Of a stretch of 41,221 bases of DNA, positions 32,001 to 37,637 are shown one piece after another. This DNA comes from Enhygromyxa salina (lineage in GTDB: Bacteria; Myxococcota_A; Polyangia; Nannocystales; Nannocystaceae). The DNA lies in NCBI RefSeq assembly GCF_002994635.1, contig NZ_PVNL01000114.1, positions 1-41,221 on the forward strand, read 5' to 3'. The notes beneath the pieces were generated by a model, which saw nothing but the letters and a program-made list of their open reading frames with translations, was not told the origin of the DNA and made no database searches. A program made the translations under genes and the position numbers. Numbering within the stretch: the stretch's first letter is position 1; every line of letters starts with the position of its first letter.

Positions 32001-33430
32001 GGGTCGGGCCGGTGACGGCGACCGGCGGCAACGTGACCAGCAAGAGCGTGCTCAGGGAGCTCGCAGAGCAGGCGAAGACTGGACTCCCGCTCACCGAGCT
32101 GCCCGAGGGCTGGACGCTGCAGGACACGGTGGTCGCGGCGATGCTGCGACGCGGCGAGCCACTATGGGCAGCGTGGAACATCAATGAGCTGCTGATACGG
32201 ACCAAGGTGGGCGAGGGCGGGGGATGGTTGCCGGCCAAGCCCTTGCCCGCGAGTTCGACCTACGATCCGAAAGTAGGCTACGCGGACTTCCCCCATGCCT
32301 TGGCTGCTACCTTCGACAGGCTGTTTCGCGAGGCCCCGCAGGGCGTCAGGTTCCGGGTGGCCGGGCCGTGGCTCGGGCATCTGTATCCCAGTGACTTCGG
32401 CAACAAGGTCCAGTTCGACGAACCCACGGGTGGCGAGCTGGACCTGACAAAGCTCGAGCGGGAGTTTGCCGAGAACACCGCTTTGATGACGGCCGACGTC
32501 CACGACTTGCGCGCGAAGCGGTTGGCCGCTGAGGGCAAGAAGCGTCTTCGCTGGGCCAAGGCGCGGATCGAGGCCGAACGCAAGGCTGCTCGCAAGCGCG
32601 AGCGAGCTGTCGAGGAGAAAAACATGAGTGCCAAAAAGTCGACGAAGCAGACCGGCAAGGCGGCGAAGGCTGCGACCGAGAAGAAGGCCACGACCACGAA
32701 GGAGGCAGCGGTCACCATGAAGCCTGCGGCCATGAAGCCGCCCGCGGCCACCGAAGAGTCCGCGACGACGACCGCGATCGCGGCCAAGAAGCCGGCGACC
32801 AAGAAGAAGCCGGCGGCCAAGAAGCCGGCGGCCAAGAAGCCGGCGACCAAGAAGAAGCCGGCGACCAAGAAGAAGCCGGCGACCAAGAAGAAGCCGGCGA
32901 CCAAGAAGAAGCCGGCGGCCAAGAAGAAGCCGGCGGCCAAGAAGAAGCCGGCGACCAAGAAGAAGCCGGCGACTAAGAAGAAGCCGGCGACCAAGAAGAA
33001 GCCGACGACCAAGAAGAAGCCCGCCGCGGCTGCCCTCGAGTCAGTGACGGACACGGAGACCACGCCTGACGCGAAGTCGTCGGCCGACCCGAAGCCAGGC
33101 AAGAAGCGGCGACTGCAGTTCAAGCGCAATGACGTCGTCCGCTTTCGCGCGCGCTCGCAGATCGCCGTTGGTCTCGGCATCGGCACCGACACGGTGTTCA
33201 AGGTCGAGATGGTGTCCAGCGACGAGGGGCGCTCGGTGGTGGTCCTGCGCTATGGCACGGGCAAGCACTCGGCGCTGATGAAGGTTGCGCCCGGTCACCT
33301 GGCGATCGTGGAGCGAAGCGTCGACATCCCCACGGAGATCCGGGCCTGTGCGGCGAAGCTGTCCCGGTACGAAGGTCCGATCTCAGCCAAGACGCGCCGA
33401 CTCATGGCCGAGCTCGCGCGGAGGTCGTGA
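29096..33430 (+). CDS. 1444-aa polyvalent-type protein with DUF3560-like segment and KPA-T repeats
   Basis: At least three parts are fused. Residues 1-699 contain LGLVVRYSRKEGVLLCGATA and RFRYSRRLPTGCGWYVPKTR (about 198-275), resembling the DUF3560-type module of phage and conjugative proteins, and a charged helical region. Residues 700-1176 start at an internal Met preceded by aaggag and include a Cys-bearing segment (SCFKHVDDES, CTTYQTDPVGSC). Residues 1177-1444 start at another internal Met preceded by gaggag, hold 13 or more K-K-P-A/T repeats and end in KRNDVVRFRARSQIAVGLGI, a possible KOW/SH3-like unit. Large multi-domain proteins of this type are carried with DNA by phages and plasmids. 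Start at 29096 has ggaggt upstream. Confidence 0.65.
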   Translation: MKIEARELRLADVVRIVGDGEREIRRVEKAGDLVRAWYRGDEENEQPSVVWTGEVELEIQRPGDLFVVDDTPMTEAHARKLVIQRLQAEGWRHTPRERWSGINEFVTDPTDTLRIVIDKEGSVSTQSRVFAGYVGGWQRPNNYGSTESIVVELEQTVAELLARAAKEASDRSEIEAARIGREAQREAAPVRAIPDHLGLVVRYSRKEGVLLCGATATHKETIKRLRSPYRFRYSRRLPTGCGWYVPKTRGGFQPRERVELVARSLRAKGIPTEVEYEGEAVGATDVGSAGNVEPAPERAPPSAEGPTDDDLAALAKRFGVEPGPLAPELSKIREAFTAAERKGWGAKLRAWINRNRIVKPDQASVLLSRVRGQLAFERGDWPPPPERGDTYGRAEFSGVLASIEHDPESRPVFELAETWRARLEQLTDQRSHSWYRDYDYDHWVRRTPSETRETFERRAFFDVLGRNDSPSIALALEALAYSRAYLASYGESMRASLDPTLYDPKSEPEQIYKRLCSIATDVAQRVLASIHEVSFVDRDDGSALCNGRIGFAGLDAKGQAEAKRRAENDADAERRRRADARALLEIADAAMAKGELTVRRFNAAYWRAHPTLGSHGREERRLHMRWNPGGINYTKGLGPAGHVTEVMVRGPESWGFGVRGVFEAEEDAIESLLVELRRAADIDQLSKPVRVPDNVKEPTMPKSKLPTPDEFKLAWDQFQQSLAEQGTGWSSIAGTSCFKHVDDESLTLCTTYQTDPVGSCPPTMEGLKSPARQLMLCQPDDEPEFFRGKLVGISEAKAESANRVARTRASRSAPKVPAVDKLPDVLDFVGQQALLEQLVPSGIVYEPDDPLNPIEIGVGQPYLVAENGDRHKAQYWIRGKPFPAGMTAETHVTPLGVSLPTFIAALGSKYVPYRGPISRQTLHELVNLIPRSRVSGKLKTAKTSLNDFRSGRFGGRTIYWVPAPDGSVGVGPVTATGGNVTSKSVLRELAEQAKTGLPLTELPEGWTLQDTVVAAMLRRGEPLWAAWNINELLIRTKVGEGGGWLPAKPLPASSTYDPKVGYADFPHALAATFDRLFREAPQGVRFRVAGPWLGHLYPSDFGNKVQFDEPTGGELDLTKLEREFAENTALMTADVHDLRAKRLAAEGKKRLRWAKARIEAERKAARKRERAVEEKNMSAKKSTKQTGKAAKAATEKKATTTKEAAVTMKPAAMKPPAATEESATTTAIAAKKPATKKKPAAKKPAAKKPATKKKPATKKKPATKKKPATKKKPAAKKKPAAKKKPATKKKPATKKKPATKKKPTTKKKPAAAALESVTDTETTPDAKSSADPKPGKKRRLQFKRNDVVRFRARSQIAVGLGIGTDTVFKVEMVSSDEGRSVVVLRYGTGKHSALMKVAPGHLAIVERSVDIPTEIRACAAKLSRYEGPISAKTRRLMAELARRS
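32783..33024 (+). repeat. 18-bp tandem repeats encoding TKKKPA/AKKKPA
   Basis: About 13 units of (acc/gcc)aagaagaagccggcg encode a histone-like, AT-hook-poor basic arm. Units differ by the first codon only, indicating recent expansion. This is the second Lys-repeat tail in the window; the other is at 18522-18596 with a different unit. Confidence 0.9.
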
Positions 33431-34077
33431 TGTTGGCGGTCGCGGTCGGACTCTCGCCGGTTGTCGCGTTCGGTGCTGTCGCCTGGTGGGCGCACGCACG
33501 CTCGACGAGGGTCAAAATCGTCAACCTGTGCGAGGCCGCGCCGGCGAACAAGCGTTCGTCGCGTCGTCAGCCGGTCGACGCGGTGGTGCTTCATCAGATG
33601 GCGTTCTCGCGCGGGAACGATCTACTGTCCTACCGCAAGGTCACGGCGCACTTCGTGGTCACGCCGGATGGCACGATCGGGCAGCTTCACCCTGTCAACG
33701 CACGTCTGTCAGCGTCGCATGGCTTCAACTCGCGCTCCGTGGCGATCGAGTTTGCGGGCAACCTGCGTTCCGTCAACGGCAACTGGTGGCGCCCAGAGAC
33801 GTACGGCCGCGACACCCTGACGCGCGAGCAGATCGAGGCGGGCCGGAAGCTGCTCATGCTTCTGAAGCGGCAGGGGATCCGGTTCGTGCTCGGGCACCGA
33901 CAGAGCGACGCCGATCGTGGCAACGATCCGGGGCCGGAGATCTGGAGTTCGATCGCGCAGTGGGGGATCGAGAAACTGAGGCTGTCCGACGGCGGGCCGG
34001 AGTACTCGATCGATACCGGTCGGCCGATCCCCGAGAGCTGGCGCTCCTTCGACCCGTCGACGGGTGGCAACTCGTAG
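33427..34077 (+). CDS. N-acetylmuramoyl-L-alanine amidase (Amidase_2/PGRP-type), membrane-anchored
   Basis: An N-terminal hydrophobic segment (LAVAVGLSPVVAFGAVAWWA) acts as signal anchor. The amidase fold follows: AVVLHQMAFSRG with the first zinc His, KVTAHFVVTPDGTIGQLHPV, GFNSRSVAIEFAGN, and FVLGHRQSDADRGNDPGPEI with the second zinc His and the acidic ligand near the end. It would cleave between muramic acid and the peptide stem. It starts with GTG in the upstream stop (GTGA), so it is part of the operon, as a second wall-opening enzyme beside the transglycosylase-like protein. Confidence 0.85.
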   Translation: MMLAVAVGLSPVVAFGAVAWWAHARSTRVKIVNLCEAAPANKRSSRRQPVDAVVLHQMAFSRGNDLLSYRKVTAHFVVTPDGTIGQLHPVNARLSASHGFNSRSVAIEFAGNLRSVNGNWWRPETYGRDTLTREQIEAGRKLLMLLKRQGIRFVLGHRQSDADRGNDPGPEIWSSIAQWGIEKLRLSDGGPEYSIDTGRPIPESWRSFDPSTGGNS

Positions 34078-34096
34078 CGGCGAGAGACGGCACGGC

Positions 34097-34579
34097 ATGC
34101 AGGACACCCGAGGATCTACGCCCCCGCCCGGCGCTCGAGCAGACAGGGCTCGCGCACCGACAAGTCAGACCCACCGCGAACGGCGGCCGCCAGCCCGCGA
34201 TGCTGATGCGCCCGCCCGATGGTCGCGGGCCAACGTCACCGTGGTCGAGCATCGGCGGGGGAGTTGGTGCGGTTGGGTCGTCGGTGCGGCCGTCATGGTC
34301 GGCGTGGCGATTGGGGTCCATGTTCTCCGGCGAGGTCCGTCCCGCGCCGAGGTCGTGCACACCACGACGCTCGACGGCTGGACCGGCAGGGTGATCCAGC
34401 GCGGGCCGTGGTCTGAGGAGAACCGCGCGTGGACAGGTCCGACGACGTTCGATATCGAGTTGTTGAGCCCAGACAACGGAGTTCGGTGGATCAGGACGTC
34501 GATCCGGGATCTGGACCGGGCGATCGGTGTGACCATGGATGAGCTGCACCGGGCTGCTGCCAAGCAGCGGCGAGCGTGA
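34097..34579 (+). CDS. Small single-pass membrane protein, end of plus arm
   Basis: The 160-aa product has a Pro/Arg-rich N-terminus, one transmembrane helix (GWVVGAAVMVGVAIGVHVLR) and a 90-residue domain beginning VVHTTTLDGWTGRVIQRG and containing FDIELLSPDNGVRWIRTSI. The ATG at 34097 follows the amidase stop by 19 bases. It is the last plus-arm gene; after it composition and content change. No family is recognised. Confidence 0.6.
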   Translation: MQDTRGSTPPPGARADRARAPTSQTHRERRPPARDADAPARWSRANVTVVEHRRGSWCGWVVGAAVMVGVAIGVHVLRRGPSRAEVVHTTTLDGWTGRVIQRGPWSEENRAWTGPTTFDIELLSPDNGVRWIRTSIRDLDRAIGVTMDELHRAAAKQRRA

Positions 34580-34670
34580 CATCTAGAAGCTGCCGGTTGG
34601 GAGTTGACCGGCTCGTTCGCGGCCAGAGACCTGGTTCGCTTCGATGGCACGACCTGGACGCGCGTTCCAT

Positions 34671-34891
34671 TTCCGGACAACGAGGGGGGAGGTTCCTGCC
34701 CCACGCTGCCCAGACGATCCCTTCGCAGCATTTATCCTGCGGCGCCTAGTTTTCCCATTCGACTTGGTCGTGCGCAGCATATTCCGGACAACGAGGGGGG
34801 AGGTTCCTGCCCCACGCTGCCCAGACGATCCCTTCGCAGCACTTATCCTGCGGCGCCTAGTTTTCCCATTCGACTTGGTCGTGCGCAGCAA
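34671..34891. repeat. 111-bp tandem duplication
   Basis: A 111-base unit starting ttccggacaacgagg occurs at 34671-34781 and again at 34782-34891, with about one mismatch. The length is a multiple of three. The right copy contains the last codons of the minus-strand gene at 34857-35210, so the left copy is an extra duplicate of that gene's 3' end and downstream flank. The rest of the 34580-34856 gap shows no gene. Confidence 0.95.
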
Positions 34892-35210
34892 ATGTTGACC
34901 TGTGTGAAAAAAGAGGCGCATTGTTTTCGCACTTATCCAGGAAGTGCTGGAAGACTTCCAGGGTCCAGCCTTTGTCACGCATATGCCCCAAAATCGTACG
35001 CACTGAACTGTCATATATTAGCTGCCGCCCTGCCGTCCAGTCATCGCAATGCACCTCCAGATTTATGGGGCCGTCTAAACCTAGAAATTGGGACAAGACT
35101 CGCAGTAGTTTAGGTGGCTCGATCTTGTTGCGCGTGTATAGCACTGCCCGGGGCAGGCCAAGCGGATTGATGTACGTGTAGCGGGTGACGTAGTTATTGA
35201 TCTCGATCAT
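34857..35210 (-). CDS. 117-aa protein, possible immunity protein
   Basis: The product (MIEINNYVTRYTYINPLGLP, VLYTRNKIEPPKLLRVLSQF, INLEVHCDDWTAGRQLIYDS, VRTILGHMRDKGWTLEVFQH) is AT-richer than neighbours and looks like a compact alpha/beta protein. I do not recognise it. It begins 14 bases after the end of the Arg-rich frame 35225-35629, whose tip could be a toxin end, and small genes in that position are typically immunity genes. This is inference from position. The start ATG 35210 is preferred. Confidence 0.55.
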   Translation of the reverse strand: MIEINNYVTRYTYINPLGLPRAVLYTRNKIEPPKLLRVLSQFLGLDGPINLEVHCDDWTAGRQLIYDSSVRTILGHMRDKGWTLEVFQHFLDKCENNAPLFSHRSTFAAHDQVEWEN

Positions 35211-35224
35211 TGTAGTCTGGGAGG

Positions 35225-35629
35225 TCAGAGGGACACGTTGGCACCACAAAGTGCATCAATAGCGATCGTGCCCCAGCGATCGTACCACGGGGTCGCACGC
35301 GGACCAAAACATGGAGGTTGGCGCTTATCGACACCGAGATAGCTCCCCCTGTTGCGCCGGCGGCCAAGGCGCTTCCGTCTCTTGACCGTGCCACGGCTAT
35401 CCCCCAAAAAAATGGCTAGCGAACTTGCTGGGCGCGTGGATGGCGCCGGTAAGCAGCCGGACCTTCGAGCGCACCGTGCAGGCGGGCGGCGTGGCGGGCG
35501 CGGCGGCCGGCGAGGCCGACGTCGCCAAGGCCTCTCGCTGGAGGCTGGTGTGTCGCAGGCGCCTGTGCTGTCAGCGTGCTGTGACCCTGCAGCCCGAGAT
35601 TTGGACCATGGTGCGATGTGCCTGTTCAT
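35225..35629 (-). CDS. Possible displaced toxin C-terminal tip
   Basis: The last 60 residues (KRRKRLGRRRNRGSYLGVDK, PPCFGPRATPWYDRWGTIAI, DALCGANVSL) look like the basic end of a secreted toxin. The first 75 residues are Arg/Pro low complexity and probably not native coding. There is no delivery domain. If real, it is an orphan fragment next to the possible immunity gene at 34857-35210. Confidence is low. Confidence 0.25.
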   Translation of the reverse strand: MNRHIAPWSKSRAAGSQHADSTGACDTPASSERPWRRRPRRPPRPPRRPPARCARRSGCLPAPSTRPASSLAIFLGDSRGTVKRRKRLGRRRNRGSYLGVDKRQPPCFGPRATPWYDRWGTIAIDALCGANVSL

Positions 35630-35780
35630 GTGCTTGCCTGTTCATGTGCTGTGACTCTGCACCGCGTCGTGGCCCCCGTCGGCACCCGCCGGAACCAAAC
35701 GGAATGACGAAACCCGAACCATATCAGCCACTTACGTCCCAAATCCCCGTCATCGTTGACGTTTCTCGAAGTGGCACTGA

Positions 35781-35805
35781 TCGGGTTCGAATCCCGTCTC
35801 CCGCT
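35781..35805 (+). other. 3' fragment of a tRNA-Gly gene (probable att site)
   Basis: The bases cggg-TTCGAAT-cccg followed by tctcccgct are the T arm, the 3' acceptor strand and the U discriminator of a tRNA-Gly. The 5' half (acceptor gcgggag, D arm, anticodon) is absent upstream. Truncated tRNA ends of this kind are what remains at the far end of an element that integrated into the 3' end of a tRNA gene. Confidence 0.6.
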
Positions 35806-35812
35806 AGCCTGC

Positions 35813-35834
35813 AGCCCCGTTTCCGGGGCTTTTT
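35813..35834 (+). terminator. Rho-independent terminator after tRNA fragment
   Basis: AGCCCCG and CGGGGCT form a seven-base stem with a TTTC loop and a following TTTT. It stands 8 bases after the tRNA-Gly fragment, the normal distance of a tRNA terminator, so it was probably the original chromosomal terminator of the complete tRNA gene. Confidence 0.9.
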
Positions 35835-35928
35835 GAATTTCGGGGTCTCGCTGTTGACCGGCTGTTGACCGAGCCGCGGCCGGTCCCCGCTTGGACTTCT
35901 GCGCCGGGTGCGCGTACGATGCCGCACC

Positions 35929-36126
35929 ATGAAACACGCCCAAATCACCTTCTCCATCATCGCGGTCGTCGTCGCGGTCATCGGCCTCTTTGCTTTGTTC
36001 GCAGGACTCGACGGGGCCAACAGTGCGCCCCAGGAGGCTGCGGTCTCCGCGATGGTTCTCGCCTTCGTGATCCCGTTCTACGTGATCGCTCGATGCGTCG
36101 AGATGATCACCAGCGGCCGGGGGTAG
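35929..36126 (+). CDS. Small membrane protein with two transmembrane helices (65 aa)
   Basis: The peptide has two hydrophobic helices (ITFSIIAVVVAVIGLFALFA and AVSAMVLAFVIPFYVIARCV) separated by a short loop, and a polar end. The ATG at 35929 follows ccgcacc. It stands alone after the tRNA-like terminator. Function is unknown; such proteins are common in myxobacterial chromosomes. Confidence 0.65.
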   Translation: MKHAQITFSIIAVVVAVIGLFALFAGLDGANSAPQEAAVSAMVLAFVIPFYVIARCVEMITSGRG

Positions 36127-36300
36127 TCCGCGATGGCTTCACCAAGACCGTCCAGTTGTTCGGGGTAGGCCAGTACTCATCGGAGTAGGAGCACCAGGCG
36201 CCTCCGGGTGCTCCACCGACAATCCCCTCCTGCAAGAGTGCGGATCCGAACAGCCTTTATGGAGAGACAGGCCGAGGCTGCGGGCTATGCTCGTGCCACC

Positions 36301-36539
36301 ATGGTCCTCGAGTCCAACCAGCAGCGACTGCTCGAGTCGATCTACAACGATCCTCGAGCCGACGACGCTCGACGTGTCTACGCCGACTGGTTGGTCGGCC
36401 GTGGGGACCCTCGCGGAGAGTTCATGAACTCCTGGCCTCAGACCACGACGGGATCCCAGTGGAGCAACGGGAGTTCGAAGCCGTGATCGACGGTGAGCTG
36501 GCCGAGCAGCGCGCGAAGCCCAGGTCCGAGGTCGCTTGA
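36301..36539 (+). pseudogene. TIGR02996-type repeat-companion fragment with frameshift
   Basis: From ATG 36301, MVLESNQQRLLESIYNDPRA, DDARRVYADWLVGRGDPRGE and FM match the roughly 40-residue TIGR02996 domain typical of Myxococcota and Planctomycetota. After GEFM the match continues in the +1-shifted frame as LLASDHDGIPVEQREFEAVI and DGELAEQRAKPRSEVA to a TGA at 36537. One frameshift at about 36427 explains it. Usually this domain begins a longer repeat protein, so this copy is also truncated. Confidence 0.7.
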
Positions 36540-36862
36540 TCGAACTCCATCCCGAAGTCCGCCTTGTGATAGCGAATCACACCGTTGCAGCGCTGAGGGT
36601 AGAGCCGCCAAGCGAGCATCGCCTCGAGCGACTCGAAGCAGGGCGCCTCGGCAAGGCTCACCCGGGCGTCGTTCGGTGTGCGATTGGCCGAGTCACTCAT
36701 GAGACTCTCGGGGTGTGAGCACACGGCCCCGTCGTCAGCGCACAATAGTAGCGGGACGAGCAGCTCACAGCTGCCGCAAGGCGGCACGGTTTCGCCCGAC
36801 GCAAACCGGCGCTCGGATTCTTCATCGGCGGTGATGGTGTCGGACTGAGACCCGAACAACAT
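36422..36862 (-). CDS. Orphan C-terminal tip related to the DUF4150 effector
   Basis: From ATG 36862 the product contains TVPPCGSCELLVPLLLCADD with a later C-S-H, a clear paralogue of the effector's end (TAPPCKTCSVILPMLLCTKD, C-D-H). About 60 further residues follow (SLAEAPCFESLEAMLAWRLY, CNGVIRYHKADFGMEFD). From about 36540 the frame runs antisense through the TIGR02996 fragment, so the real gene is probably cut at that junction. It begins 5 bases after the immunity gene, the usual position of displaced toxin cassettes. Confidence 0.5.
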   Translation of the reverse strand: MLFGSQSDTITADEESERRFASGETVPPCGSCELLVPLLLCADDGAVCSHPESLMSDSANRTPNDARVSLAEAPCFESLEAMLAWRLYPQRCNGVIRYHKADFGMEFDQATSDLGFARCSASSPSITASNSRCSTGIPSWSEARSS

Positions 36863-36866
36863 GCTG

Positions 36867-37637
36867 CTACCTCGACGACCCGCCCCACTCGAGCATGTCT
36901 TCATGTAGTTCCAAATCGTCCGATAGTGCGATTTCGCCCAGGAACCGGCGCAGCCAGGCCTGGCTCTGGCCGCCCAACCGGAACGCTAGCGTGTCTGTTT
37001 TGACGAGGATGCTCCGAGTGCAGGTCATCGTCATGTCCGTCCTCATGAAGATCCCACAATACGAACCCGTAGGCAGCGGCTGATCGAACCCGTGTCGAGT
37101 CATGAACTTCTTGAGTTGGTCTACAGCGTTTTGGCCAGGCGTGCGGCTGGCGAGGACGCCCGCACAGTGGGACGGTGACTCCATCACCAGAAGGACCGTG
37201 GTTTTCCCCCAGCCAATGTGTTCCCTGAACGTCTCGAACTCAGGATAGACCGGGCCGGCATCGGGCTCCCCCTTGCCCGTCATTGCGTCATCTCGGCAGG
37301 GCCGGGTGAAGTCATAGAAGATCTGAAGACCCATGGGGTCGTTCGTCGTGTCGAATCCGATCAGTAGGTCATTGGGGTCTGGTTCTGCGAGGCCTTGTTC
37401 GTAGCACCATAGAACTCGCCTCGCCGTGTAGTCGAACCGCGAAGTGACGCCGATGCGGCCCATGCTGCGGCCCATGCGGAGGAGAAACCACTCATAGAAG
37501 CGCGGGAGGTCATGCCCCACGATCCTCCGAATTTCGTCAACTTCACCGCTGGACGCCCCCTCGATCTCTTCATCGAGGCGAGGGAAGGCCCGTTGCAACC
37601 ACGCCTCCATCTCCGGTTCTAGGTCCTGTGGTCGCAT
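36867..37637 (-). CDS. SMI1/KNR4 (SUKH)-like immunity protein
   Basis: The 256-aa product has EIRRIVGHDLPRFYEWFLLR, matching the (L)P..Y..FLL pattern that opens SMI1/KNR4 proteins, and later LRRFLGEIALSDDLELHED. Members of this superfamily neutralise toxins of the same operon by direct binding. It overlaps the effector gene's end by 19 bases and lies directly downstream, as expected for a cognate pair. ATG 37637 is chosen; the longer frame upstream is antisense-like. Confidence 0.7.
   Translation of the reverse strand: MRPQDLEPEMEAWLQRAFPRLDEEIEGASSGEVDEIRRIVGHDLPRFYEWFLLRMGRSMGRIGVTSRFDYTARRVLWCYEQGLAEPDPNDLLIGFDTTNDPMGLQIFYDFTRPCRDDAMTGKGEPDAGPVYPEFETFREHIGWGKTTVLLVMESPSHCAGVLASRTPGQNAVDQLKKFMTRHGFDQPLPTGSYCGIFMRTDMTMTCTRSILVKTDTLAFRLGGQSQAWLRRFLGEIALSDDLELHEDMLEWGGSSR

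Noticed and set aside
32783..33024. Minisatellite or CRISPR in the 18-base repeats
   Set aside because: The repeats are in frame, encode a Lys/Pro/Ala arm and continue the reading frame, so they are coding repeats.
32278..33201. 307-aa minus-strand hydrophobic repeat protein (GFFLVAGFFLVA)
   Set aside because: It is the reverse-strand reading of the Lys-repeat codons, which always gives Phe/Leu-rich repeats.
19781..34579. Tailed prophage
   Set aside because: No terminase, portal, major tail, baseplate or tape-measure gene was recognised; peptidoglycan enzymes alone are not enough.
19781..34579. Definite tectivirus/PRD1-like prophage
   Set aside because: No A32/FtsK-like packaging ATPase and no recognisable double jelly-roll capsid gene in the window, so the idea is kept only as a hypothesis.
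35701..35805. Complete tRNA gene
   Set aside because: Only the T arm and 3' acceptor strand are found; no matching 5' acceptor, D arm or anticodon arm could be located upstream.
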